DNA of 64,000 nt, taken from assembly GCA_965275915.1 (NCBI GenBank), contig CBDHYI010000003.1:124001-188000 (forward strand). Direction: 5' to 3'. Positions 54,818-63,507 of the stretch are shown in pieces. How positions within the stretch are numbered: position 1 is the stretch's first letter; each line of letters opens with the position of its first letter. Under the pieces are notes generated by a model. That model was not told the origin of the DNA and did not search any database. It worked only from the letters and a program-made list of their open reading frames with translations. The position numbers and the translations under genes are program-made. This stretch comes from JBDWFY01 sp965275915. GTDB lineage: Bacteria > Pseudomonadota > Alphaproteobacteria > Rhizobiales > Stappiaceae.

Positions 54818-55086
54818 GAACTGCCCCTAAAAATGATCCAAATCACTGCTTAAGCGAATCATAGACGGATTTGCAGTAAAGTCACCCGATATCTGGATTT
54901 TCGCACGGATTCTAGCGAAACCGCACCGATCTGGTGCCCACCTGCTATCAATAGCCTTTGTTGATGATGGGCAGTTTGGCGCATCGGCAGAGCCGACCGG
55001 GCTGTCGTGTTGGGATGGACGGCCCCGACGGCATCACAGTGTGCCAGAATGAGGTCGTTGTAGATCTCAGACAGGAGGAACCGTCC
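54818..55086. other. ietA upstream region running into an IS1111-type leader
   Basis: The part next to ietA is AT-rich and should hold its promoter. From about 54950 the sequence probably belongs to the non-coding left end of the truncated IS1111-type element, with AGGAGG just before its transposase start. No gene is seen. Confidence 0.4.
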
Positions 55087-55366
55087 ATGGACAAGATTAT
55101 CCGCATTGGATTGGATACGTCAAAGAACGTCTTTCAGCTTCACGGTGTCAATGAAGCCGAACTGCCGATGTTGCGGAGGAAATTGAACCGGAACCAGTTG
55201 CTTGGTTTTCTGGCAAAACTGCCGCCGTTGGAGGTGGGTGTAGAGGCCTGTGGTGCCTCACATTATTGGGCACGATGTGGTTCTTGTGCCACCGCAATAT
55301 GTGAAGCCCTATGTCAAGCGGGGCAAATCCGATGCAGCCGACGCCGAAGCGATCTGCGAGGCCATG
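55087..55366 (+). pseudogene. IS110/IS1111-family transposase remnant
   Basis: Starts well (AGGAGG, then MDKIIRIGLDTSKNVFQLHG) and shows the RuvC-like Asp and VGVEACGASHYWA, but a small deletion after HYWA shifts the frame: the continuation HDVVLVPPQYVKPYVKRG and SDAADAEAICEAM lies in another frame. It then stops exactly where the inverted-repeat element begins. About two thirds of the transposase is gone. It is unrelated in sequence to the intact IS110 element at 47219-48389. Confidence 0.8.
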
Positions 55367-55672
55367 TGTCACTGTACCCCAATTAATCAGAATCCAGTTT
55401 GAAATTCTCTTTTGAAATCAATGGCCGTTTGACCCCTTAATTCTAATACTGTCCCGTTAATTGCAATACTGTACCCTTAATTGCAGTACGGTCGTCAGTG
55501 TGGATAGTTATGGGGTTTGGTTCAGCCTGTTGGAGAGAGCAGCATGCCCCAGAAGGCGAACCTTCGATCTTTGCCCACAGTTGCGGACAGTGGATATATT
55601 GCAATTAAGGGTACAGAAATCGCCAAAGATGCGTCCAATCCGCCGAATCTGATTAATTGGGGTACAGTGACA
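55367..55672. mobile_element. 306-bp MITE-like element with 24-bp terminal inverted repeats
   Basis: The ends are perfect 24-bp inverted repeats beginning TGTCACTGTACCCC (55367-55390 and 55649-55672). Inside the left end are three tandem copies of a roughly 20-bp unit; the right end has one inverted copy. TG..CA ends plus several short internal repeats recall Tn7/Tn5053/Mu-type transposon ends, where the transposase binds repeats. No target duplication is visible (CCATG versus ACAAT). A 50-codon ORF (55544-55696, GGAGAG upstream) crosses the right end; it matches nothing I know. Confidence 0.7.
55429..55489. repeat. Tandem ~20-bp repeats in the left end
   Basis: Three units sharing TTAATT: one with GACCCCTTAATTCTAATA, one with CTGTCCCGTTAATTGCAATA, one with CTGTACCCTTAATTGCAGTA. 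The last is repeated inverted over 17 bp at 55600-55616. They look like transposase-binding sites. Confidence 0.6.
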
Positions 55673-55758
55673 ACAATCCAGCAGATTTTGTCATGACAAA
55701 TTCCCAAGGTCGCGTCGTGGCAGCGCGCTCGCTATTGATGATCCATTACATTGGAGCA

Positions 55759-56328
55759 TCAACGCAAGAGCGTGGCGACCATCTTGGCCCAGTCCTCTGC
55801 AGTTATGTCTACGGGCAAATCGACAGCATCTTTCGTGACACAATACCCCTCCAGGATCGGCAAAATCGCTGCGGCTGCGCGTTCGATCTTTTTCGGTGCT
55901 GTTTGTGGTGCGGCGACACTTGAAAATAACTCACGATAAAACCTTGCAAGGCGCCTGTAATAGGCGTTCAACGCGTTCCGCATCTCCTCGGAATGGCTCG
56001 AGGCCGCCCAGATTTCCTTATAGATCGTGGCGCAACGATCAAAATCCGGATCGCTCAGAACGTTCTCAAACATCAGCTTCAAGGCTTCGGCGACATCTTC
56101 CGGAAGGCTTTTGGGGAGGTGCTCCAACCGCTCTTCGTAAGGCGCCAGGAACCTGGTCAAAAGAGCCAACAAAACGTCTTCACGCGTTGCAAAGTGGTAT
56201 TGGAGATTGCCCAAACTGATCCCGGAAGACGTCGCAATTTTTCGCATCGTCAATCCGGCGTTTCCAGCATCTATGAGCAAGCTCTCGGTCACGTCGAGAA
56301 TGTTCGAGCGGCGGGTTTCTGCACTCAT
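55759..56328 (-). CDS. TetR family repressor
   Basis: A 189-residue TetR protein with the N-terminal HTH LTMRKIATSSGISLGNLQYH and an all-helical ligand domain. It is divergent from the oxidoreductase gene, with two AGGTC-type palindromes between them, so it probably represses both. Confidence 0.9.
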   Translation of the reverse strand: MSAETRRSNILDVTESLLIDAGNAGLTMRKIATSSGISLGNLQYHFATREDVLLALLTRFLAPYEERLEHLPKSLPEDVAEALKLMFENVLSDPDFDRCATIYKEIWAASSHSEEMRNALNAYYRRLARFYRELFSSVAAPQTAPKKIERAAAAILPILEGYCVTKDAVDLPVDITAEDWAKMVATLLR

Positions 56329-56382
56329 GCCATTCTTCTCACATATTGACTACTGCGATTTGTTTTAGGGATATTGACAGAA

Positions 56383-56429
56383 TAGGTCAAACGACCTAAG
56401 TGGTCATTCGTGAAATAGGTCACTTGACC
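56383..56429. promoter_or_regulatory. Two TetR operator candidates
   Basis: TAGGTC-AAAC-GACCTA (56383-56398) and GGTCA-CT-TGACC (56418-56429) share the AGGTCA half-site. They lie between the divergent tetR and oxidoreductase starts, the second only 20 bases from the oxidoreductase ATG. Confidence 0.65.
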
Positions 56430-56448
56430 CAATGGGTGAAATTTCATC

Positions 56449-57384
56449 ATGAGAGCTCTTCAAAACTCTAATCATACGCTTTCGCTTGTGGACGATGCTC
56501 CCGAACCGACTCGTCAAGAAGGAGAGGTCAAAGTCCAGATCCATTATGCGTCGCTGAATCCTACGGATGCCGATATTGCACGAGGGGACCTTGATCTGTT
56601 TATTAAACTTGCGCGGGCACGATCCAATGTGCGCACCGGATTGGAGTTTTCCGGTACTGTCTTAGAGGGCAGGGCAAGGTTCCCGACAGGAACAAAGGTG
56701 TTTGGCTACACGCATCTTATGAAGGGCCCCAAAACCCATCAGGATGTCATCAGCATTTCCGCATCCTACATCGCGGAAATGCCCGAAAACATGAGCTTTG
56801 CCCAAGCAGCGGCTTTCCCGCTTGGGGCGCAAACAAGCCTTGTCGCCCTACGGGACATCGGGCGGCTAAAGCCTGGGCAATCTGTTCTGATCCTGGGCGC
56901 CAGCGGGGGTTTGGGCGTTTATGCGATCCAAATCGCACACGGGATGCAACTTTCTGTCACGGGCGTTTCCGGTCCGGACGGGTTGAGCATTATGAAGGAA
57001 CTGAGAGCAGACGAAGTCATCGACTACCGTCAAACCCCGATCGCCCAGATGACCGGTAAATTCGACGCGGTGCTCGATTTGTCGAACAAGTACGTATTCC
57101 GTGACGTTCGCCATCTCTTGAAGCCGGGCGGAGTTTTTGTCCCGACCAACCCACAAAACAATCTCCTCGCCATTGCCGGAAACATGTTTCGTGGACAAAA
57201 GGTCGGCTATCTGATGGTTACTCACGGCGACGGCGCATTGCTTTCCGAGCTTACAGGACAAATCGCAGATGGCACACTCAGTGTCGGACCGGTTCGTGAA
57301 TTCGATTTCGAGGACTTCGAAAACGCTTTCGTTTCGTTGCGTGAACCGGGACAACTCGGACGAACTGTCTTGCGCCTAAGATAA
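56449..57384 (+). CDS. Medium-chain dehydrogenase/quinone oxidoreductase-like
   Basis: A 311-residue zinc-independent MDR protein: N-terminal GroES-like fold (VQIHYASLNPTDADIARGD), NADPH-binding ILGASGGLGVYAIQIA, and a C-terminal EFDFEDFENAF segment. No zinc ligands are seen. Such enzymes reduce quinones or enones with NADPH. The adjacent TetR gene and operators suggest induction by a toxic electrophile or quinone. Confidence 0.88.
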   Translation: MRALQNSNHTLSLVDDAPEPTRQEGEVKVQIHYASLNPTDADIARGDLDLFIKLARARSNVRTGLEFSGTVLEGRARFPTGTKVFGYTHLMKGPKTHQDVISISASYIAEMPENMSFAQAAAFPLGAQTSLVALRDIGRLKPGQSVLILGASGGLGVYAIQIAHGMQLSVTGVSGPDGLSIMKELRADEVIDYRQTPIAQMTGKFDAVLDLSNKYVFRDVRHLLKPGGVFVPTNPQNNLLAIAGNMFRGQKVGYLMVTHGDGALLSELTGQIADGTLSVGPVREFDFEDFENAFVSLREPGQLGRTVLRLR

Positions 57385-57909
57385 CCGAAGCGCCGCGCGC
57401 GCCGCGGCTTGCTGGGGCCTTACACATGCCAAACACAGTGCTCATGAATTGTTCTTCCGATGGTTCGTTCCACCCCGCGAAAGACCGTTTATGATCGCGC
57501 CTTTCTGGGGCATTGCCAACTTACTTTGATCAGATTGCAGGGCGCTCGATTTGACAGGACTCAGGCATTCATTATGCTCCATCCTACTCAGGAGTTGGAG
57601 CCTCCGGCAAACCCGGGGCGGTTCAATTCATAAATTGTGATTGGGAGCATGGTGCCAGTGAATTTCAACCGTCTCACGGCAACCAACGTTTCTCATTGTT
57701 TCCAACACAATGGCAAATAATTAGTCGCGGCTCTCTCCTTTAACCATCTGAAAAATATGGATTTAAATTTTATCCAGTAAATGTGTCTGTGCTGAGTGAT
57801 ATCGCACAATGGCAGGAGCGAGCATCTGCTAAAACGCAACTCCAATCGTTTGCCATGCACTTTGGCAATGGCACTTGAACTACTCAAAAACGCTCAGGAG
57901 GCTGATCAG
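57385..57909. other. Long 5' region of the amine oxidase gene
   Basis: No gene is visible in 525 bases. A promoter-like pair TTGACA (57551) and TATGCT (57573) has 16-bp spacing and points towards the amine oxidase. The GC-rich patch at about 57590-57620 resembles the end of a decayed insertion sequence, but no matching partner is present. Confidence 0.4.
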
Positions 57910-60369
57910 ATGACCAAGAATTCCCGCCGGAAGACAGATGGCAACACTCCGAAAGAAAACAGCGATCATCAGATCAACCGCCGAGACTTCATGCAGGGAT
58001 CTGCGGCGGCGCTGAGCGCAGCCATCGCTTCCCAGGCCGGCATGTTTGCCGGGACCAGACATGCAGAAGCCAAGTCCATTGGCGCCATCTTAGATGCGAC
58101 CGAACACGACCTTTTTTATCGGGACCGACTTCCCGACATTCAGACACCCTTTACCAACGACCCGGCCAGCGCGTTGAGCCTGTTCGATTGGGATTTTCCG
58201 GCCTTGATCAATGATGCGTACGAAAATCCCGGACAATTTGGCGGAGCAGGAGTGCCAGACAATTTCAACCTCGAGAAAACCACGCTCGATGATACATACA
58301 ACGACATGCCGGTGGCGATCATCGGTGCCGGTGGAGCCGGATTGGCAGCGGGCTATGAATTAATGAAACTTGGTCTGCAACCCCATTTCTACGAGATGCA
58401 GACCGCGCCACTAGAGGGCAAAACGTATGCACGTCCCTATGGCCGAATGTACAGCTGGGATTGGGGCGCCACAAAATTATACAACGACGGAGCCGGCGCT
58501 GGCTGGTGGCCAAGTAGCGCAGCCAATCTCACGAGCACAACAGTCACACCGACCTGGGGCCGCAATCTTCATCATTGGGGGCGCCGTGTCGCGGAACTCG
58601 GGGGCATGCGCTTCCCGGCCACACATCTCATTGTGCGAACCTACGCACGCGTTTTTAACAATGACTACTATTTTGGTAATAAACCCAACACTTATACCAC
58701 TCCGTGGGTTCCGTTCAGAGACCCTGGTTTGTACAATAATGTGAATTCAAGCAACGACGAAATCGGTGGGGTGGTCCCACCAAATGACAGTGATTCCCTG
58801 ATCTATGACACGGTTTACCATACCAAAGGTATCTTTAAAGATACCTCAAATGACAGTCCACCCAGCGAAGGAGTCTATGCAGAAACATACCGCGCTGAAG
58901 CCGGTACAACCCTGGCAAAATCTAACCAGGCAATTTATAATTTAACATACACATATTTCGAGCTGCTTTTTGGCATAAATGGCGATCTATACGATATTCT
59001 AAAGAGTTACTCGGCTTATACGAAAGAACCATCCCAGAAAAATGCCGCTGAGATCACCTCCCAATGGCAAGGTCTGATTGAAAAATATGATGGAATTTCC
59101 CTGCGCGAAAGACTGATTCAAGCGGGTTGGCACGAAGAGCCTGCATATGACGAATGGGGTGACTTCAACATATCCATGTCGGAAATGTTTGGAGAAATTG
59201 GAACGGGAACTGGTCCGTTCGCAATGTTCTATTATTCGAGCTACATGGAGTTGCTCCGCATTGCGCTTCAGGCTGCCGATTCCGCCCAGGATTATTTCCT
59301 CGGTGGTCCGTGCTACCTGATGCAGCCGTTCCTGACGCACTTTACAAAAACCAAAACGCAAGGGATCACCTGTCTGTGGAACCAAACGCGAAACAAGGTT
59401 GTCACTGACAAGGTAACCGCAGTCGAAAAAGGAAGCCAAGGTATAAACATAACGACGGCAGATGGGGAAAAGAGGACCTACACCGCTGCAATCGTTACGC
59501 AATCGCCAGCTGCAATACGTTCAACGAACCTGTTCCCAGACACTTCCGGGCTTATTCCATCCCGCGCAGTTTCTTTTTTCAAGCGAATAAGAATCAACAA
59601 CAATAGCAAAATCGCACTCAACTTCCCGAACATCAAAAATGATCCTAGGAGTCAGGCGTTCTGGATGAATAGAACCGGTTCCGATGACAACAATCCAAAC
59701 AATGATTTTGTCGTGACGACGCTCACGGACAAGACCATCCGGCAGATCTATACCTTTGACAACTATCATTGGGCGACTTGCTACAACGATACACGCATAG
59801 ACAGTTTCAGTAAGCAGGGCACGCTATTGATCAATTATGGCTGGGACTACAATGCACAGTCCTGGACTGCATTGGACAACGATACGGCGGTTAGGTACGC
59901 CTGGGAGCAAATGAAGGAGATTTATGGATTCGATGATAGGTACGATCCACATCTCGAATGGGCGTTGAACCATGACCAAACCGCTGTTGTTGTCTGGGAA
60001 AAAATGGACGGATTTAATGCGGCTTGGCGAATGGCCCAACCGGGAGCCGGTCTCGCATACGGTGATGACTCGAACCCGGTAGCCCGACTTTCTGAGTTCC
60101 AAACTGCACAGGTGTTTGGGATGACGAGCTACAACGAGGAAATAGAGGACTATACGGGACTGTTCATCGCGGGCGAAGCTACGGCATCGCCAGGGCTGAG
60201 CGGTTGGCTGGAGGGTTCCATTCAAACCGGTTTGCAGTCCGTAGCCGGAATTTTGAATTACCTGAATCAGCAATCGCCCGATAGGCTTGATCCGGAGGTC
60301 ACATCAGCAAGTACTTTTGCTTTGTCAGCACATCCCGGCCTCTTTCAACTGTCGTCATCTAGCGAATGA
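57910..60369 (+). CDS. Tat-exported flavin amine-oxidase-like protein
   Basis: An 819-residue protein. A twin-arginine signal (NRRDFMQGSAAALSAAIASQ, residues about 22-41) indicates export of a folded cofactor protein. The FAD Rossmann motif VAIIGAGGAGLAAGYELMKLG is near residue 140, and the C-terminal FAD/active-site segment LFIAGEATASPGLSGWLEGS near 760. This is the flavin monoamine/L-amino-acid oxidase pattern; the substrate domain is larger than usual. The ATG at 57910 follows AGGAGG. It precedes glycosyltransferase genes, so a link to surface glycan or cell-wall chemistry is possible. A lysine- or tryptophan-oxidase-like activity would make peroxide. Confidence 0.78.
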   Translation: MTKNSRRKTDGNTPKENSDHQINRRDFMQGSAAALSAAIASQAGMFAGTRHAEAKSIGAILDATEHDLFYRDRLPDIQTPFTNDPASALSLFDWDFPALINDAYENPGQFGGAGVPDNFNLEKTTLDDTYNDMPVAIIGAGGAGLAAGYELMKLGLQPHFYEMQTAPLEGKTYARPYGRMYSWDWGATKLYNDGAGAGWWPSSAANLTSTTVTPTWGRNLHHWGRRVAELGGMRFPATHLIVRTYARVFNNDYYFGNKPNTYTTPWVPFRDPGLYNNVNSSNDEIGGVVPPNDSDSLIYDTVYHTKGIFKDTSNDSPPSEGVYAETYRAEAGTTLAKSNQAIYNLTYTYFELLFGINGDLYDILKSYSAYTKEPSQKNAAEITSQWQGLIEKYDGISLRERLIQAGWHEEPAYDEWGDFNISMSEMFGEIGTGTGPFAMFYYSSYMELLRIALQAADSAQDYFLGGPCYLMQPFLTHFTKTKTQGITCLWNQTRNKVVTDKVTAVEKGSQGINITTADGEKRTYTAAIVTQSPAAIRSTNLFPDTSGLIPSRAVSFFKRIRINNNSKIALNFPNIKNDPRSQAFWMNRTGSDDNNPNNDFVVTTLTDKTIRQIYTFDNYHWATCYNDTRIDSFSKQGTLLINYGWDYNAQSWTALDNDTAVRYAWEQMKEIYGFDDRYDPHLEWALNHDQTAVVVWEKMDGFNAAWRMAQPGAGLAYGDDSNPVARLSEFQTAQVFGMTSYNEEIEDYTGLFIAGEATASPGLSGWLEGSIQTGLQSVAGILNYLNQQSPDRLDPEVTSASTFALSAHPGLFQLSSSSE

Positions 60370-60397
60370 AGTCCTGACGCAAGTCATGATTGCGATA

Positions 60398-60433
60398 ACC
60401 GATGCTGAAGAGAATAACATCTTCAGCATCGGT
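60398..60433 (+). terminator. Strong hairpin after the amine oxidase gene
   Basis: Perfect 14-bp arms ACCGATGCTGAAGA / TCTTCAGCATCGGT with an 8-base loop, about 30 bases after the stop. It lacks a T run, so it may be an RNA-stabilising element or an attenuator before the glycosyltransferase genes. Confidence 0.65.
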
Positions 60434-60542
60434 GACTTGGACAATTCGATGGATACGGATCGTTGCAATTTATTCGACTAACTGAGAGACACCGACCACC
60501 TCTCAAATTTGGTAAGCAGGTATATCAAGGATCTATTCCGTC

Positions 60543-62315
60543 GTGGCTAATGAAAACATTAAGCAATTTTTTGGTGTAAATCGCCGCAGAATTTTACCGA
60601 AGCCTCCATCATTCGTATTGCGTTATGACTCTGACAGTTTTGATCACAACAACGGATTGATCATAGGTAGAAGGTCGATGGGTATCAGCCTGCTCGACGC
60701 ATTGTATCGGTATCTGCCTGAGGGCGGCTTCGCAATTCTTCCAAACAAGCCGGAAAGTCTGAATAGTTTTTTTCGCGATGCAGATACAAGGGGAGCCAAA
60801 GGTGCATCGGTTCCCGTCCTAAGCACGGACAATTTGTACGGTCTTGGAACTGCGGGAACAGTGCTCATGCCCATTCCAAACTTGGATGATCTGGCATACC
60901 CGCGGCGGACGATGGATGAGACCGCTTTTTCCATTGTTGGCATAACACATACCCTTTCAACAAGCAGAATTTACAATCTGTTATTCAGCCTCCTGTTTGC
61001 GCCGGTGCAGAGCTGGGATGCGTTGATTTGCACCTCAAATGCAGCCAAGGGTGCGGTAAACGACATTGTGGAATCTCACCTCGACTACATTCAAAGTCGA
61101 GGTTCAACGGTCATGGCACCACCGATACAACTTCCGGTAATCCCCTTGGGGATCCATTGCGATCGGTTCGAACGCACCGCCGAGCGTGTCTCCAAGGCTC
61201 AAAGCTGGCGCCAATCCATGGGCATTGAGGATGACGATGTGGTCTTGCTTTGTTTTGGCCGTATTGATCCTCTGACGAAGAGCCATCCGCTCCCCATGGC
61301 GATGGCAATAGAGACAGCACAGCGCAATATTGGCAATACAAAACAGCTCCACCTGGTCATTGCGGGAAAACCACTCAGCCCAGCCATCGGAGAGGACCTC
61401 ATGAGCCTGTTGAAGGATTACAGTCCTTCATTCAAGATCCATTGGGTCGACGGTCTGGAGGAAGAAGGTGATCGGCTGATTGAGGTAGACACGAGCCATT
61501 TGTGGGCTGCAGCCGACATTTTCATTTCCCTATCAGACAATATCCAGGAAACCTTCGGCCTAACCCCTGTGGAGGCCATGGCCGCATCGCTGCCCTGCAT
61601 TGTAAGTGACTGGAGCGGGTATCGCGAAACAGTCATTGACATGCAGACCGGAATCCTGGTGCCCACATATTTGCCCCATCATGAATCGAGGCTGGGAATT
61701 CACTACGGTGACCTTAACGATCAGTACCTGGAGTCTTATCCCGAATACGTGGGTGGATTGGCCCAGGCAACATCCGTCGATATCGGAGTTTGCGCGAACG
61801 GCATCGAGTATCTCGTAAAAAATCCGGATGAACGCCACCACATGGGCGAAAACGCTCGGCGACGGGCAAGAGAGGTTTTCGATTGGAGCGTTGTGCTGTC
61901 ACAGTATCACGAGCTGTTCGATGAACTATCTGTTCAGCGTGAGACAGGTTACGCCATTGGTCACTGCGAACGTGCCCGCCAGTGCGCAAACCCATTCAAT
62001 CCGGATCCGCTCAAAGTATTCAAAGGTTTTTCCGATGGGGTCGTTGATAGAAATACCAAATTATATCCTCTTAAAACGAACAATGTCGACATTGATTGGC
62101 TCCTGAACCATCAGGGAACCAGCTTCGCCAGTGGTGCTCAACTGGAGTATCAGCAGATCAATGCAGTGCTTGATAATATTGTATCCTATGAAGGGCTTAC
62201 CATAGGTGAACTCTGTGACACCTATAAAGAATTTGAGGAGAGCCGCATATTCGCAACCTGTCTTTGGTTGTCAAAATTCGGACTGCTCCGACTGTCTCCC
62301 GAATCAAAGAACTAA
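60543..62315 (+). CDS. Glycosyltransferase, GT-B fold (GT4-like)
   Basis: A 590-residue protein whose middle third has the GT4 pattern: LLCFGRIDPLTKSHPLPMA (start of the nucleotide-sugar domain), LWAAADIFISLSDNIQETFG with the EX7E motif (ETFGLTPVEAMA), and MGENARRRAREVFDWS. The first 200 residues are the acceptor domain. The last ~120 residues are an unrecognised extra domain. The start is GTG with AAGGA eleven bases upstream. No signal peptide or membrane segment is seen, so it works on the cytoplasmic side. Confidence 0.82.
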   Translation: MANENIKQFFGVNRRRILPKPPSFVLRYDSDSFDHNNGLIIGRRSMGISLLDALYRYLPEGGFAILPNKPESLNSFFRDADTRGAKGASVPVLSTDNLYGLGTAGTVLMPIPNLDDLAYPRRTMDETAFSIVGITHTLSTSRIYNLLFSLLFAPVQSWDALICTSNAAKGAVNDIVESHLDYIQSRGSTVMAPPIQLPVIPLGIHCDRFERTAERVSKAQSWRQSMGIEDDDVVLLCFGRIDPLTKSHPLPMAMAIETAQRNIGNTKQLHLVIAGKPLSPAIGEDLMSLLKDYSPSFKIHWVDGLEEEGDRLIEVDTSHLWAAADIFISLSDNIQETFGLTPVEAMAASLPCIVSDWSGYRETVIDMQTGILVPTYLPHHESRLGIHYGDLNDQYLESYPEYVGGLAQATSVDIGVCANGIEYLVKNPDERHHMGENARRRAREVFDWSVVLSQYHELFDELSVQRETGYAIGHCERARQCANPFNPDPLKVFKGFSDGVVDRNTKLYPLKTNNVDIDWLLNHQGTSFASGAQLEYQQINAVLDNIVSYEGLTIGELCDTYKEFEESRIFATCLWLSKFGLLRLSPESKN

Positions 62316-62409
62316 TGCGCGCTTGGGCCCGGTTTTCTGCCTGAACAGGTCTTGTATTTTGTCAGAAGCCGATCAGACAGCTGCCAAGAAATGGGATTGG
62401 ACAACGAAG

Positions 62410-63447
62410 ATGAATAAGAAAATTCGCTACATTCATGGGATGCATGAGTCATTCCGTACCTCGGGAACCGCAAACATAAATTGCCTGAAGTCGGCAGGAT
62501 TCGAGATTGTAGAAAATGTGCCTGAAGCAGATATTGTAATACTTCATGTTGAGCCCTGGCATTTTCCTGCACACATCATGATGGAGCCCGAGATACAGAA
62601 CAAGTATACAATCGCATATGCAGTTTGGGAAACAGATATATTACCGAATATTTATCGCTATAATTTAGAACTTGTAGACGAAATCTGGACGGCTTCAGAT
62701 TACTGCGCACAAACGCTCAAAAATCACTTCGACAATGTGCACATCATACCACATACAGCTGAAAGACAGATCGCAAGTGAGTCCGAGCTCGATTACCTAA
62801 AGAATTTGATTGGTTATAAGAAAGAGGAATTCTACTTCTATACAATTACGGACATACTCCCTCGCCGGAAGAACTTGCCTGCCCTGTTAAGGACTTTGCC
62901 ACGGGTCATTGAGAACCAAAACGCTCGATACATATTGAAGACCGATATTCCGGTTCCACAGGATTGGTTTCACCGTGGCGAACAGTTCATCTATCTGCCG
63001 TCCCACCTGCCCGCTGGCCTAATGAACGCCCTGCATCAGATAGGCAATTGCTATGTCAGCGCCCATTGTTCCGAAGGATGGGGGATGTGCATGTCAGAGG
63101 CGATGGCGCATGGAAATCTTGTAGTAGCCACCGGGTATAGCGGCAATATGGATTTCATGACTGCTGAAAATTCCCTGCCTGTTGACTATAGTATCACTCC
63201 CGCTCAAATGAATAATCCCTGGCCATCAGAAGGCCAATGGGCGTCCATCGATGAGATCGATTTTGCCGCAAAGCTGACAGAAGCTATGGACAATTGGGGG
63301 GAGCTAGCACCTTTGCGAAGGAACGCTCGGACAGATATGGAGCGTTTTGGTAAAGACGCCGTTGCTCAATTGATGAAGGAGCGACTTGTCTCCATCGGGA
63401 GCACACAGATTCGGTCTGATGTCCCTGAGGTGTGTATCTCTGTTTGA
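62410..63447 (+). CDS. Glycosyltransferase, GT-B fold
   Basis: About 345 residues: EIWTASDYCAQTLKNHF and VHIIPHTAE in the linker, FYFYTITDILPRRKNLPALL starting the donor domain, and CYVSAHCSEGWGMCMSEAMA as the EX7E-type motif. This is a GT4-related transferase. The ATG at 62410 has only a weak GAAG ahead; a TTG at 62359 is an alternative. It follows the larger transferase by about 95 bases, probably in one operon. Confidence 0.78.
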   Translation: MNKKIRYIHGMHESFRTSGTANINCLKSAGFEIVENVPEADIVILHVEPWHFPAHIMMEPEIQNKYTIAYAVWETDILPNIYRYNLELVDEIWTASDYCAQTLKNHFDNVHIIPHTAERQIASESELDYLKNLIGYKKEEFYFYTITDILPRRKNLPALLRTLPRVIENQNARYILKTDIPVPQDWFHRGEQFIYLPSHLPAGLMNALHQIGNCYVSAHCSEGWGMCMSEAMAHGNLVVATGYSGNMDFMTAENSLPVDYSITPAQMNNPWPSEGQWASIDEIDFAAKLTEAMDNWGELAPLRRNARTDMERFGKDAVAQLMKERLVSIGSTQIRSDVPEVCISV

Positions 63448-63507
63448 CAGTTGAAATGCGACGGGCGGTCGTGGCCATTCACTTGTCAGTGACATCCCAA
63501 TTGAATC

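Noticed and set aside
55429..55489. Short tandem repeats considered as a CRISPR array
   Set aside because: Units are contiguous with no spacers and relate to the terminal repeats of the small element.
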